A DNA stretch of 64,000 nucleotides, taken from assembly GCF_003324525.1 (NCBI RefSeq), contig NZ_QGDC01000007.1:186001-250000 (forward strand), given 5' to 3'. This stretch comes from Mucilaginibacter hurinus (GTDB lineage: Bacteria; Bacteroidota; Bacteroidia; Sphingobacteriales; Sphingobacteriaceae). Shown here one piece after another: positions 19,601-29,341 of this stretch. How positions within the stretch are numbered: position 1 is the stretch's first letter; each line of letters begins with the position of its first letter. The position numbers were made by a program, and so were the translations under genes. Below the pieces are notes generated by a model. That model worked only from the letters and a program-made list of their open reading frames with translations. It did not search any database and was not told the DNA's origin.

Positions 19601-21103
19601 ATGAAAAGATCTTATTTGTATATCCTGGTATTTGTTTTTGCTGCCAACAGCATTTTTGCTAACACCCAAACTGCGTTTAAGTTAGCTAATGTATTGCAAA
19701 GCAATATGGTGGTGCAACAAGGCAAGCCGTTTAAACTATGGGGTAAAGCAGTTGCAGGCGAAACAGTTGTTATGACAGTTGACTGGAACAGAACGGCGGT
19801 GGCGGTTAAGGCTGATGCAGGCGGTAATTGGACAGGACAAATTAATGTGCCAAAGGCTAAGCCAGGAGATTTTACGCCCCATGTTATCACCGTTAAAAAC
19901 GGTGACAAGATTGTAAGGTTAACAGATGTTTTGATTGGCGATGTTTGGTTATGTGCAGGGCAGTCAAACATGGACATGATAGTTACCGAAGCTAATTTTA
20001 TAGGCTATCCTGGTGTTTTAAATTATAAAGAGGAGATTGCCGCAGCAAACTTCCCGGCCATCCGCATGTACAAGGCAGCTGCCGAATTTAAAATTAAGCC
20101 TCAGGATGATACCAAAGGTACCTGGACAATATGCTCGCCCAAAACCGTTGGAAACTTTAGCGGCGTAGCGTATTTTTTCGGGCGTGAGTTGTTCTTAAAA
20201 CTGAATATTCCTATCGGTTTAGTGGTAACATCCGCGCCGGGCGCTTCAACACAAGCCTTTACTAAAAAGGAAGTCCTTACCGCTGACGCTGCTTTAAAGC
20301 AACGATATTACGATCCGCAGATAGCCAATATCAGTTCGCAGGATTCAGTAGATAAAACGGGTTTTTTTACCAATGTAACTAAACCAACCTTGTTATATAA
20401 CGGCATTATACACCCGCTGCTTAATTTATCTGTAAAAGGGATTACATATTACCAGGGCGAGTCAAACTCAAGGGATGGCGGCTGGGATTTATATGTTTCA
20501 CTATTTGAAAAGATGCTGGCCGACTGGCGTAATGATTTTAACCAGGGTGATTTGCCTTTTTACTATACACAGATAGCCCCGTTCCGCGAGCCCCAGGAAG
20601 ACAGCACTGCTTACGTAGCAGCCATTTTCAGGGAAACGCAGGAGCGGCTACTAAAATTAAAAAATACAGGTATAGCTGTTACACTTGATGTAGGGGAAAG
20701 GAAAACCGTGCATCCGAGTGATAAACGTGCTGTAGGAGAGCGGTTAGCCAAAAACGCACTCAATAAAACCTACAATGTAAAGGGTGTACAGTACCTGGGG
20801 CCGCGCTTTGCTAAGTACACGGTTAACGGCAATAGCATTAAAATTTCATTTGCAAAAGAGAGCCTGGGAACCGGGCTTACAACTAGCGATGGTAAACCGC
20901 CGGAGCATTTCTATGTTGCAGGGGCGGATAAAAAGTTTTATCCGGCCAAAGCGGCTATTATAGGTAATGATATAGTGTTAACAGGTTTTAACGTAACTGA
21001 GCCTGTAGCGGTGCGCTACGCTTTTATGAATTGGAATGATACCAACCTGCAAAATAAAGAGGGATTACCCGCAATGCAGTTTCGTACAGATAATTGGGAA
21101 TAA
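19601..21103 (+). CDS. Sialate O-acetylesterase-type SGNH hydrolase (second copy)
   Basis: A 500-residue exported enzyme, paralogous to 16210-17721 and similar along its whole length. Motifs are IGDVWLCAGQSNMDM with nucleophile Ser122, YYQGESNSRDGG, VHPSDKRAVGERLAK with the candidate His, and the C-terminal PAMQFRTDNWE. The signal peptide ends near SIFANTQ. It is first in an operon with two DUF5005/DUF4185-like proteins (gaps 23 and 13 bp). Two GntR-type sites lie upstream, unlike the 16210 copy. It probably de-esterifies the same glycan that the neighbouring proteins act on; the substrate is unknown. Confidence 0.87.
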   Translation: MKRSYLYILVFVFAANSIFANTQTAFKLANVLQSNMVVQQGKPFKLWGKAVAGETVVMTVDWNRTAVAVKADAGGNWTGQINVPKAKPGDFTPHVITVKNGDKIVRLTDVLIGDVWLCAGQSNMDMIVTEANFIGYPGVLNYKEEIAAANFPAIRMYKAAAEFKIKPQDDTKGTWTICSPKTVGNFSGVAYFFGRELFLKLNIPIGLVVTSAPGASTQAFTKKEVLTADAALKQRYYDPQIANISSQDSVDKTGFFTNVTKPTLLYNGIIHPLLNLSVKGITYYQGESNSRDGGWDLYVSLFEKMLADWRNDFNQGDLPFYYTQIAPFREPQEDSTAYVAAIFRETQERLLKLKNTGIAVTLDVGERKTVHPSDKRAVGERLAKNALNKTYNVKGVQYLGPRFAKYTVNGNSIKISFAKESLGTGLTTSDGKPPEHFYVAGADKKFYPAKAAIIGNDIVLTGFNVTEPVAVRYAFMNWNDTNLQNKEGLPAMQFRTDNWE

Positions 21104-21126
21104 AAAAATATCAAATAAATTAAACT

Positions 21127-22329
21127 ATGAATTACCAAGTAAGTTTTTTTAAGAACGCGGCTTTTATAGCCGCTATTGCATTTTTTTCGTGCACATCAAA
21201 CAACAGCACGGCGCAAACTGATGCCAGCAGCACCGATACAGTAAACCTTGAATATACGGTTGAGGAAGCTCCCGAATGGACCAACCTGTTTGTTACGCAA
21301 TCTGGCTGGTTTGGGGGTGATGGCATATTTGCTGTACCACAGGACGGAGTGAGGTACAAAAGCCCCCGCGCCAACTCGGTAAACATGTTTATATTTAGCG
21401 ACAGCGTGATCGGCGAGATTAAAGACGGGCAACTGAAAGACTATAAAATGGTAAATAACACAGTTGCATATGTAAAAGGAAATGAAGTTAAAAAAGAAAA
21501 TATTTCTTTTGAATGGGCTAAGGGTGCCGACGGAAAACCTAAAAGTTTATTTGTTCCTAGTACGCCGTCATCAAAACCGGGTGACTATTACTGGTTAGGA
21601 GACGCATTTTATAATCACGCTACAAAAAAAACATACATTTTCGGTTACCGCATGCACAATATGGATGCGAAAGACGATTGGTCGTTCCGCGAGATGGGTA
21701 CCAATCTTATTATACTTCCGGATGGCAGCAAGCCGCCGTTTGCTAACCAAACCCAGGTAGAAACGCCACTTCATTTCGAAGGCAGCGGCAACGGTGGATT
21801 CGGCGCAGGGGTGTTAATAAATACCAAAGAGGCAGGCGCACCAAATCCTGATGGCTATGTTTACGTATACGGAAATGGTGGACCGAAAACCAAAGGGCTT
21901 ATTGTAGCCAGGGTGTTACCTAAAGATTTTGAGAAATTCAGCGAATGGAGATACTGGAATGGTAAAGATTGGGTTGCCGACAGGATGGAAACAACAGCCG
22001 TAACCACCGGACTGTCGAACGAATTAAGCGTTTCCCCGCTTCCTGACGGGCGCTATCTACTGGTATTTCAGGCAGGCGGCATGAGTACCACGGTAGGTAT
22101 GCGCATAGGCACAAGCCCTGTAGGTCCGTTTGGGCCGGTTAAAAAGCTGTACGAATCAAAACCTGAGGACAAAAAGTTCATACATTACAACGCAAAAGCG
22201 CATCCTAGTTTGTCTGCACCCGGCGAATTGTTGATTTCGTATAACCAAAATTCATATGATTTCGGTCCTCAGCTAAAAAAGTTCCCTAACTTATATCATC
22301 CATTTTTCTTAAAATTGAAGTTCAAATAA
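21127..22329 (+). CDS. DUF5005/DUF4185-like lipoprotein (paralogue 2 of 5)
   Basis: A 400-residue lipoprotein (lipobox AIAFFSC, Cys at about residue 22). It is close in sequence to the 3756 protein: YTVEEAPEWTNLF, GWFGGDGIFAVP, FSDSVIGEIKDG, PGDYYWLGDAF, LSVSPLPDGRYLLVFQ, GPFGPVKKLYESK and YNAKAHPSLSAPGELLISYN. It is the second gene of the 19601 operon. The lipid anchor and esterase neighbours suggest a role at the cell surface in glycan handling, but catalytic residues cannot be assigned. No function is proven for the family. Confidence 0.75.
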   Translation: MNYQVSFFKNAAFIAAIAFFSCTSNNSTAQTDASSTDTVNLEYTVEEAPEWTNLFVTQSGWFGGDGIFAVPQDGVRYKSPRANSVNMFIFSDSVIGEIKDGQLKDYKMVNNTVAYVKGNEVKKENISFEWAKGADGKPKSLFVPSTPSSKPGDYYWLGDAFYNHATKKTYIFGYRMHNMDAKDDWSFREMGTNLIILPDGSKPPFANQTQVETPLHFEGSGNGGFGAGVLINTKEAGAPNPDGYVYVYGNGGPKTKGLIVARVLPKDFEKFSEWRYWNGKDWVADRMETTAVTTGLSNELSVSPLPDGRYLLVFQAGGMSTTVGMRIGTSPVGPFGPVKKLYESKPEDKKFIHYNAKAHPSLSAPGELLISYNQNSYDFGPQLKKFPNLYHPFFLKLKFK

Positions 22330-22342
22330 ACCGATTTCACTC

Positions 22343-23566
22343 ATGACCAGTTTTAAACCGTTTAACAAAGCAGGTGCACTGGCCGCCGCAGCTTTTGCAT
22401 GCCTTTTTGCAGCAGCTTGTAATAATGGCAGCCATGCAACCGATGAAGGTAAGATAGATCCGGATTCGGCTACCAAGATGATTGTAAAAAAAGCGCCTTT
22501 ATGGGCCGAAATGCTAAAGCATGATACCGGCTGGATTGGGGCTGACGGTATTTACGCCGTATCGCTAACCGGTAAAGAAACTTCTGATACAGCCGGTGCT
22601 GCCGGTAGCATGTTTTGGTTCAGCGATTGCATTTATGGCACCATTGAAGCAGATACGTTAAAAAAGGGGTGGGGAATGGGTCATAATTCGGTGGGTATGT
22701 TTACAGGTGGCAGGCCTGATCCCTCAAAAATTACGTTTTACCACGGTGATGCCAATAAAGACAAAACAGCATCAATGTTTGAGCCTAAAACGCCAAACAC
22801 CAAGCCCGGTGATTACTATTGGCTTGGCGATGGAGTGTTTAATCACGCTATGGACAGCACCATATATATCACAGCCTACCGTATTCGAAACGTACCCGGG
22901 CGGGTATTTCCTTTTGAAGAAGTTGGGGTAGCCTACATAGCGATCCCTAAAGGAAGCAAACCGCCTTTTAAAGACCAGCGCCAGATAGACGCGCCGCTGT
23001 TTGTCAATGATCCGGGAGCGCACACTATGTTTGGTACTTGCCTCATGCCGAATACTAAAGGGGCAGAAGCACCAAATCCTGACGGATATATTTATGTATA
23101 TGGGGTAAAAAGTCCTAATAACCAGTTGGTGGTTGCACGTGTAAAGGATAGTGAATTTGAGGATTTTACTAAGTGGGGTTTTTGGGACGGCGCTAATTGG
23201 GGTACCGACATCCGCAAATGTGCCGGCATACTTGAGCACGTATCAAACGAGATGAGTGTTAGCTTTATGAATGACGGCACCGGGAGGGTAATAGCCACGT
23301 ATCAGTACGACTCAAACAAGCCGGATATTTACGTTGCTGTAGGCGCATCGCCAAAAGGTCCTTTCTTTCCGCCTAAAAAGGTTTGGCATACGCCCGAAAT
23401 TTACGAGGATATAGATTTTTACACCTATAACGCAAAAGCTTATCCGCACTTATCAGCCCCGGGTGAGCTGCTAATAAGTTATAATGTAAACGCGTTTGAT
23501 TTTGAGCGTAAAATGACTATGCACCCGCATCATTTACGGCCAAGATTTATCACTGTGAAATATTAA
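22343..23566 (+). CDS. DUF5005/DUF4185-like lipoprotein (paralogue 3 of 5)
   Basis: A 407-residue lipoprotein (lipobox LFAAAC). It is the most divergent of the four shorter copies: GWIGADGIYAVS replaces GWFGADGVYSIP, and FSDCIYGTIEAD replaces the FSDT-GEIKDG motif, but PGDYYWLGDGVFNHA, ASPKGPFFPPKKVW and YNAKAYPHLSAPGELLISYN are intact. It is the last gene of the 19601 operon, closed by a strong hairpin at 23586-23616. If the FSDT-type Asp/Thr residues are catalytic, this copy may differ in specificity. Confidence 0.73.
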   Translation: MTSFKPFNKAGALAAAAFACLFAAACNNGSHATDEGKIDPDSATKMIVKKAPLWAEMLKHDTGWIGADGIYAVSLTGKETSDTAGAAGSMFWFSDCIYGTIEADTLKKGWGMGHNSVGMFTGGRPDPSKITFYHGDANKDKTASMFEPKTPNTKPGDYYWLGDGVFNHAMDSTIYITAYRIRNVPGRVFPFEEVGVAYIAIPKGSKPPFKDQRQIDAPLFVNDPGAHTMFGTCLMPNTKGAEAPNPDGYIYVYGVKSPNNQLVVARVKDSEFEDFTKWGFWDGANWGTDIRKCAGILEHVSNEMSVSFMNDGTGRVIATYQYDSNKPDIYVAVGASPKGPFFPPKKVWHTPEIYEDIDFYTYNAKAYPHLSAPGELLISYNVNAFDFERKMTMHPHHLRPRFITVKY

Positions 23567-23585
23567 CAGCACAAAATGAGCATTA

Positions 23586-23616
23586 AAAGGGGCACAAAGA
23601 TTTCTTGTGTCCCTTT
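23586..23616 (+). terminator. Hairpin closing the 19601-23566 operon
   Basis: A 12-bp stem (one G-T wobble) with a 7-nt loop, 20 bp after the stop of paralogue 3. There is no strong T tract, so termination may be partial and allow read-through to 23682. Confidence 0.6.
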
Positions 23617-23681
23617 AACATTGAAAAAGCACAATCATACACCAATTTTAAGCCAATAGTAGTTTAAATTTTACTAATGAT

Positions 23682-25037
23682 ATGCCAAACATTTATTTAT
23701 ATACTAAGAAGACAGCGGCGCTTGCTGTATTGCTTTTGGTAGTTGCCGCCTTAAACAGCGATGCTAATGCCCAGGTTAAAAAAAGCGCCGCTCAAGGTCT
23801 GCCGATAGTTGCCCCCCAGCAAGTAGGTTTTTCAGCAAGCCGTTTAAACCGGATAGACAGCCTCCTGAACAGTTATACAAAAGACCACCGGATTGGTGGA
23901 GTTGTTGCGCTGGTAGCAAGACAGGGCAAAATAGCGTACTGGAATGCCTCCGGTTATAGCGATATAAAGAATAACAAGTTACTGCAAAGAACAGATCTTT
24001 TCCGGATCGCGTCACAAACAAAGGCGGTTACCTGTGCTGCGGTAATGATGTTATACGAGGAAGGCAAACTGCTGATAGATGACCCGATATCAAAATATAT
24101 CCCGGAGTTTCGCAATTCGCAGGTTATAAAAACTTTTAACGAAAAAGATACCACCTATACCACGGAACCTGCCAAACGCGAAGTTACCATACGCGATTTG
24201 CTTACCCATACCTCGGGTATTGGTTACGCCGTTATCGGCTCAAAGGAGATGCGGGCCATTTATGTAAAAAATAATATTCCTGTCGGTTTTGAGCCGCGTA
24301 AACTTGTACTGGGCGACCGGATAAAGGCTTTAGGCAAATTGCCGCTGGCCCATCAACCCGGTTTACAATATACCTATGGGTTAAATATGGATGTGCTTGG
24401 TTACCTTGTTGAAGTAGTGTCAGGCATGTCATTGGATGCTTTTTTTAAGGAACGTATTTTTAATCCGTTAGGCATGAAGGATACGTACTTTTACATTCCG
24501 GCCGAAAAGCAGTCACGCTTATCAAAAGTATTTAAATCCAACAATAAGGGTATAGTTGAAGAGAATGAGGACAAGGTTGACAGCGCAGGAGTAAACACAA
24601 TTTATCCGCTGGTTAAAGGTACTTTTTATGCCGGTGGTGCCGGCCTGTCATCAACAGCTTATGATTATTGCCTTTTTTTACAAATGCTTGCCAATGGCGG
24701 CACATTGGATGGAAAGCGTTTAATGAGTCCGCATACTATTAGACTGATGCGTATAAACCAGATAGGTGATATTCCTTTAGGCATGTCACCTAACAAGGCC
24801 GGTTTTAGTTTTGAGGTGGTGACTGAAAAAGGTGCTACAGTTGGGCCCTGGGCCGAAGGCACTTACGCTGGCGGCGGTTTTTGGGGATCCAACTATTGGG
24901 TAGACCCGGAGAGCGACTTGGTAGTACAAATATGGACACAAGGCGGGGGCTGGCTGCTAGGCGACATGATTAATAAATTTAAGGCAATGGTTTACGGGGC
25001 ATTAGTAGACGATTATGGAAATAAATTTAAAAAATAA
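23682..25037 (+). CDS. Secreted serine hydrolase, class C beta-lactamase / esterase family
   Basis: A 451-residue exported protein (signal peptide ending NSDANAQ). The penicillin-recognising fold is shown by the SxxK motif IASQTKAV (Ser111, Lys114), HTSGIGYAV, and a Y-containing motif YTYGLNMDVLGYL that resembles the EstB-like YxL rather than the true beta-lactamase YxN. A C-terminal YAGGGFWGSNYW corresponds to the HxG/KTG region, with substituted residues. It is therefore more likely an esterase or transacylase than an antibiotic-hydrolysing enzyme. It overlaps the next gene by 23 bp, so it is coupled to the mutarotase-like gene. Confidence 0.85.
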   Translation: MPNIYLYTKKTAALAVLLLVVAALNSDANAQVKKSAAQGLPIVAPQQVGFSASRLNRIDSLLNSYTKDHRIGGVVALVARQGKIAYWNASGYSDIKNNKLLQRTDLFRIASQTKAVTCAAVMMLYEEGKLLIDDPISKYIPEFRNSQVIKTFNEKDTTYTTEPAKREVTIRDLLTHTSGIGYAVIGSKEMRAIYVKNNIPVGFEPRKLVLGDRIKALGKLPLAHQPGLQYTYGLNMDVLGYLVEVVSGMSLDAFFKERIFNPLGMKDTYFYIPAEKQSRLSKVFKSNNKGIVEENEDKVDSAGVNTIYPLVKGTFYAGGAGLSSTAYDYCLFLQMLANGGTLDGKRLMSPHTIRLMRINQIGDIPLGMSPNKAGFSFEVVTEKGATVGPWAEGTYAGGGFWGSNYWVDPESDLVVQIWTQGGGWLLGDMINKFKAMVYGALVDDYGNKFKK

Positions 25038-26037
25038 CGAAGCATCTGTATCGGTTGATTTAAACGGCGGCGCCATAGTCGACTTTCACTTGAGTGGGCA
25101 CGATGTCAATCCGCTAAGTTTCAGATTTTTAAAAGATCAAATGCCCGAGAATAATAAATCCGGCGCTGTTTATCAGGGGCATTTCGCCTGTATAGGCCGC
25201 TGGGGAGAGCCCTCGGCAGGTGAGATACAGGCTGGTCATCCTAATCACGGATTTTCTGCCATATCTCTTTGGCGGGAGGTTAGGCGAGACGATAAGACAA
25301 TTACCCTGGACATTACTACCGCGCTTGAGGGGTTAAAAACTATTAAAACTTTAACCATAAGCGATACTGCCGCCGCATTTGAAGTAACCGAGAAGTTTAA
25401 AAATACTCATACCTCCGGCAGGCTGTTTAATGTAGTACAGCACCCCACCCTGGCCGCACCCTTTTTAAACAAGCATACCCGCGTGGACAGCAATGCTACG
25501 CAAGGAATTAATTACAATTTTAATAAACACCCATTAGAGTACGCCTCCCAATGGCCCAACGGTTTATGTGAAGACGGCAGGGTAATAAATCTTAACGTAC
25601 CTGATATAATTCATGACGGAGTTTTCTCGTTTATTATTGATAAGACGGCTGAGCATGGTTGGGTAACAGCGTGGTCTCCTGAACATAGCTTGCTGTTAGG
25701 GTATGTTTGGAAGCGGGAACAATACCCATGGCTGGATGTGTGGCAGCATTTTGCCGATGGTGAACTGAAATACCGCGGGATAGAATTCGGTACAACAGGT
25801 GTGCACAAGTCTGTGCCTGACATGCTGGAATGTGATGCATTTAAAGTGTATGGCGAAAAAACTGTTAGTTACCTTGATGCCGGCGAAGAGGTTAGCCGTA
25901 GCTATGGCGCCTTTTTGTTTAAGACCGGCCCGGATTTTACCGGTGTTGATGGTATTTCGGTAAAAAGTGGTAACGTGCTCATACAACCTAAGCTAGGTGA
26001 ATCAATTGAATTACAAACAGGTTTTAAAGCTTTATAA
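25015..26037 (+). CDS. Aldose 1-epimerase (mutarotase)-like protein
   Basis: A 340-residue cytoplasmic protein with the galactose-mutarotase-like super-sandwich fold. Supporting features are QGHFACIGRWG and GEIQAGHPNHGFSAISLW near residues 55-90 (a His pair in the place of the catalytic His), VVQHPTLAAPFL around 143-154, and the acidic region near 240. No signal peptide is present. It is similar in layout to DUF4432/aldose-1-epimerase proteins and could interconvert sugar anomers before dehydrogenation. The start at 25015 lies inside the 3' end of the serine hydrolase and the stop overlaps the SDR start (TAATG), which indicates translational coupling. Confidence 0.72.
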   Translation: MEINLKNNEASVSVDLNGGAIVDFHLSGHDVNPLSFRFLKDQMPENNKSGAVYQGHFACIGRWGEPSAGEIQAGHPNHGFSAISLWREVRRDDKTITLDITTALEGLKTIKTLTISDTAAAFEVTEKFKNTHTSGRLFNVVQHPTLAAPFLNKHTRVDSNATQGINYNFNKHPLEYASQWPNGLCEDGRVINLNVPDIIHDGVFSFIIDKTAEHGWVTAWSPEHSLLLGYVWKREQYPWLDVWQHFADGELKYRGIEFGTTGVHKSVPDMLECDAFKVYGEKTVSYLDAGEEVSRSYGAFLFKTGPDFTGVDGISVKSGNVLIQPKLGESIELQTGFKAL

Positions 26038-26804
26038 TGGATTTCAAAAATAAAACGGTTGTAATAACCGGTGCCGGTAAAGGCATAGGTGCAGCCTGCG
26101 CAAAGTTGTTTTTTGAAGCTGGCGCAAACGTGGCGCTGCTTAACAGGGGTAATGATGATGCCGGTATACACGATCACCGCTGGTTTGTGCAGCAATGTGA
26201 TGTATCGTCGGAAGAGCAGATTATAAAGGCATCAGAAAAGATATACGAGCATTTCGGCTCGGTGCATTACCTGGTTAATAATGCCGGTATACAACGTTAT
26301 GGCACTGCTACACAAACTACCTCTGAGGAGTGGGACGAAGTGATGAACGTTAACCTGAAGAGTAACTTTTTATGCGCGAAATACTTTATTCCGTATATGC
26401 AAAAAGCAGGCAAGGGAGTTGTGATCAATGTGGCCAGTGTGCAGTCATTTGTCAGTCAGCGCAATGTTGTAGCATATACTACCGCTAAAACTGCTGTTTT
26501 AGGCCTTACACGCAGTATAGCTATTGATTATGCGCCCACCATCAGGTGCGTGGCCGTTTGCCCGGGTACTATAGACACGCCTATGCTGCGCGACGCCATT
26601 AAACTTTCGCCTGACCCTGACGAAGTATTACAGGAATGTATAGATATGCACCCGATAGGCCGGATAGGCAGTGCCGCCGAAGTGGCCGAGGTAATAAAGT
26701 TTATGTGCGATGATAACGCCGGATTTATAACCGGGCAGTACATCCGCGTGGATGGCGGTTTGGGTATTACAATTAACGGAAGTAAAAAAGAGGACCTAAT
26801 TTAA
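26037..26804 (+). CDS. SDR family sugar dehydrogenase-like oxidoreductase
   Basis: A 255-residue classical short-chain dehydrogenase. NAD(P)-binding TGAGKGIG (residues about 11-18), NNAGIQRYG, and the catalytic Ser (NVASVQS) and YTTAK are all intact. DVSSEEQI follows the cofactor loop, with the acidic residue positioned as in NAD-preferring enzymes. The order mutarotase - SDR - SMP-30 lactonase in one coupled operon fits oxidation of an aldose to a lactone and its hydrolysis to an aldonate, as in oxidative sugar pathways. The sugar itself is unknown. The gene starts within the previous stop codon and has a 5-bp gap to the next. Confidence 0.88.
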   Translation: MDFKNKTVVITGAGKGIGAACAKLFFEAGANVALLNRGNDDAGIHDHRWFVQQCDVSSEEQIIKASEKIYEHFGSVHYLVNNAGIQRYGTATQTTSEEWDEVMNVNLKSNFLCAKYFIPYMQKAGKGVVINVASVQSFVSQRNVVAYTTAKTAVLGLTRSIAIDYAPTIRCVAVCPGTIDTPMLRDAIKLSPDPDEVLQECIDMHPIGRIGSAAEVAEVIKFMCDDNAGFITGQYIRVDGGLGITINGSKKEDLI

Positions 26805-26809
26805 TAATC

Positions 26810-27658
26810 ATGGCTCTTACTATAGATGATGTATCGATTTTTGCTGACGGCGTTGACCATGCCGAATGTATCTGCGTACACCCCGACGGCTCTGTATGGG
26901 CCGGGGGAGAGGCCGGGCAGATTTACCGCATAAGTGCTGATGGTAGCGAGATTGAAGAGATAAACAGGACCGGCGGTTTTACGTTAGGCATAGCCTTTTC
27001 GCCTGACGCGAGCTGGCTGGCTGTTTGCGACCTGGTAAACAAGTGTGTATGGAAATTAGATATTGCCACCAATAAACTTGAAAAATTTGCAGAGGGTGCC
27101 GAAGGAGAAAATTTTATGGTGCCCAATTACCCTGCATTTGATTCAAAGGGACGCCTGTATGTTTCTGATAGCGGTGCCTTTCGCCAGGTTATTGGCAAAG
27201 TGTGCCGGTTTGAGCCGGACGGTACAGGACAGGTGTGGCATCGAGGACCTTTTAATTTCACAAATGGACTGGCTTTATCTAAAAATGAAGACTATCTATA
27301 TGTAACGTGTACCTGGCTACCGGGGGTTGAGCGGGTAGCAATTAATCCTGATGGATCAGCAGGGAAGAGAGAAGTATATGTTACTATACCGCAATCATGC
27401 CCGGACGGTATTGCCTTTGATGATGAAGGAAACCTTTATATAGGCTGCTACACGCCGAATGCTATTTATAAAGTAAATACCAAACAGGAAATAACTTTGC
27501 TGGTTGACGACTGGGAGGCGCACACCTTAACCAATCCAACTAACATCGCCTTCGGCGGGCCCAATTTTGATCAATTATTCACAGCAAACCTGGGGCGCTG
27601 GCATATTAGTAAAATTAATGTCGGTGCTAAGGGATTGAAATTGGTGAGTCACAGGTAG
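26810..27658 (+). CDS. SMP-30/gluconolactonase (regucalcin) family lactonase
   Basis: A 282-residue six-bladed propeller protein of the SMP-30/gluconolactonase/LRE family, which hydrolyses sugar lactones with a divalent metal. Visible features are the metal Glu in the N-terminal AECICVHPDGSVWAGGE, NGLALSKNEDYLYVT, and the metal-binding SCPDGIAFDDEGNLYIG near residue 200. No signal peptide. It is last in the 23682 operon; the SDR and mutarotase-like partners make an oxidise-then-open-lactone sequence likely. A dehydratase and aldolase that would complete an Entner-Doudoroff-like route are not in this operon. Confidence 0.88.
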   Translation: MALTIDDVSIFADGVDHAECICVHPDGSVWAGGEAGQIYRISADGSEIEEINRTGGFTLGIAFSPDASWLAVCDLVNKCVWKLDIATNKLEKFAEGAEGENFMVPNYPAFDSKGRLYVSDSGAFRQVIGKVCRFEPDGTGQVWHRGPFNFTNGLALSKNEDYLYVTCTWLPGVERVAINPDGSAGKREVYVTIPQSCPDGIAFDDEGNLYIGCYTPNAIYKVNTKQEITLLVDDWEAHTLTNPTNIAFGGPNFDQLFTANLGRWHISKINVGAKGLKLVSHR

Positions 27659-27750
27659 TACTTAAGGCTTCTGGGGTGTGTTATATATACGCCGTGTATA
27701 AGGAATGCCTGGTGTATGGCGTTTTGCTTCAGTAAACAGACATTATTTAA

Positions 27751-29334
27751 TTAAAGTTTGCTATAGCGCGTGCCTTTAGATCGCTTATGATGTTCAAGCA
27801 ATGCGGCTAATTCCCTAACTTTTTGCGGATATTTGGCGTAAAGATTATCTTTTTCTGCAGGATCAGTCTGTATGTTATACAATTGCCCCGGGGTAGCGTA
27901 AATGGTATCCTTAACCAGCGGATTCTTTAAGGACCCGCCCGAGTTATTGCAATCTATATATTTCCAGTTCCCTTTTTCAATCGCCAGGTTGCCACGCGAA
28001 GAGTGAAAAATTATCGAGGGACGTACAGGTTTTTTGGTGTTTTTGCCTTTTAAAATAGGTGATAGGTCAAAACTATCATCAGCGCATCCATCAGGAAGGG
28101 GGATATTAATAATGCCAGCGCACGTAGCAAAAAAATCAGTAAGGCTTATGGCTGCGTCAGAACTACCCCCTGCAGGTATCTCTTTAGGCCACGATGCTAT
28201 AAATGGTACGCGGTGCCCGCCCTCATAAATATCACCTTTTATACCCCTGAAGTTTTTATTTGACTTATGCCCGAAAAATTTATATCCCGCGCCGGCCACA
28301 GACCATTCGCCGTTTGTAGTAGAACTGCCCGCGTCCATTATGGAGCCGTTATCGCTGGCGAAAATAACAAGGGTATTATCTGCTATGTTCAGCTCTTTTA
28401 ATTGCTGCATCAGATTTCCTATATAACCATCCATTTCCTGTACGGCATCACCGTATTCGCCCATTTTGCTTTTTCCCTTATAAGCTTTTCCGGGCGCGAT
28501 AGGGTGGTGAGGTATAGCTAACGGCAGATATAAGAAAAACGGTTGGCCTGTTTTAGCCTTTTCACTTACAAACAAAGCAGCTTTATCCATAAAGGCCGGC
28601 ATAATGTAATGAGAATTCCATCCCTGTTGCACGTAGCCGGGAAACGTCCCCTTATCATCGTTTTTTACCTGTGTTAGTGGCGGACCAAGCACCTTACCGT
28701 TTTCAATAAAGCAAAACGGCGGCAGGCTCGGAATGTCTATGCCGAATTGGTAATCGAACCCGCAGGCCAATGGCCCCCCTGTTAATGGCCGGGTAATGTC
28801 TATTTGCTGTTCGCGCGCTTTAGATTGCTGTAAATTGCGGCCGCCCAGTTTGTTAGTATCTATTTGCTCACCTGGTTTAATGGGCCAGTTCCAGCCTAAA
28901 TGCCATTTGCCGACTATGCCGGTTTGATAACCATTGTCTTTTAAAAATTCGCCTACAGTTAAAGTGCCCTTGTCTATTAAAGGCCAGTCGTAAGTCCAAA
29001 GTACACCAAATTTCATTTTGGACCGAAATGGATACCTGCCGGTCATGATGCTGTAACGCGAAGGCGTACAAACCGATGATGCGGAGTGCGCGTTAGTTAA
29101 TTTTATGCCGTTTGCAGCAAGTCTGTCTATGTTGGGCGTCCTTATTTTTGATTCCGGGTTATAACAGCTTAAATCGCCGTAACCCATATCGTCAGCAAGG
29201 ATGAAAATAATATTCGGTTTTTGTATTTTGTTATTTTGACCCTTAACCTTAAAAATTGATACGCATAATACAAAAAGAATAGCAATAAAGGTTTTCGCAA
29301 CTGTTAATAAAGTAAAGGCTTTACTGCTTTTCAT
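27751..29334 (-). CDS. Secreted arylsulfatase-type sulfatase
   Basis: A 527-residue exported sulfatase. The formylglycine signature is SSVCTPSRYSIMTGRYP with the modifiable Cys at residue 89, preceded by ILADDMGYGDLSCY (metal Asp pair, residues 48-49). VGKWHLG and FASDNGS (the distal metal Asp-Asn) are also intact. It hydrolyses sulfate esters, presumably from a sulfated glycan, in the periplasm or outside the cell; a formylglycine-generating or radical SAM maturase is not in this window. It is the third gene of the 31863-27751 operon (7-bp gap), under a GntR-type site. Confidence 0.92.
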   Translation of the reverse strand: MKSSKAFTLLTVAKTFIAILFVLCVSIFKVKGQNNKIQKPNIIFILADDMGYGDLSCYNPESKIRTPNIDRLAANGIKLTNAHSASSVCTPSRYSIMTGRYPFRSKMKFGVLWTYDWPLIDKGTLTVGEFLKDNGYQTGIVGKWHLGWNWPIKPGEQIDTNKLGGRNLQQSKAREQQIDITRPLTGGPLACGFDYQFGIDIPSLPPFCFIENGKVLGPPLTQVKNDDKGTFPGYVQQGWNSHYIMPAFMDKAALFVSEKAKTGQPFFLYLPLAIPHHPIAPGKAYKGKSKMGEYGDAVQEMDGYIGNLMQQLKELNIADNTLVIFASDNGSIMDAGSSTTNGEWSVAGAGYKFFGHKSNKNFRGIKGDIYEGGHRVPFIASWPKEIPAGGSSDAAISLTDFFATCAGIINIPLPDGCADDSFDLSPILKGKNTKKPVRPSIIFHSSRGNLAIEKGNWKYIDCNNSGGSLKNPLVKDTIYATPGQLYNIQTDPAEKDNLYAKYPQKVRELAALLEHHKRSKGTRYSKL

Positions 29335-29341
29335 AATACCA

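Noticed and set aside
27661-27722. Inverted ACGCC ... GGCGT segments between convergent operons
   Set aside because: The stem is short and interrupted with poor T runs; a bidirectional terminator here cannot be claimed.
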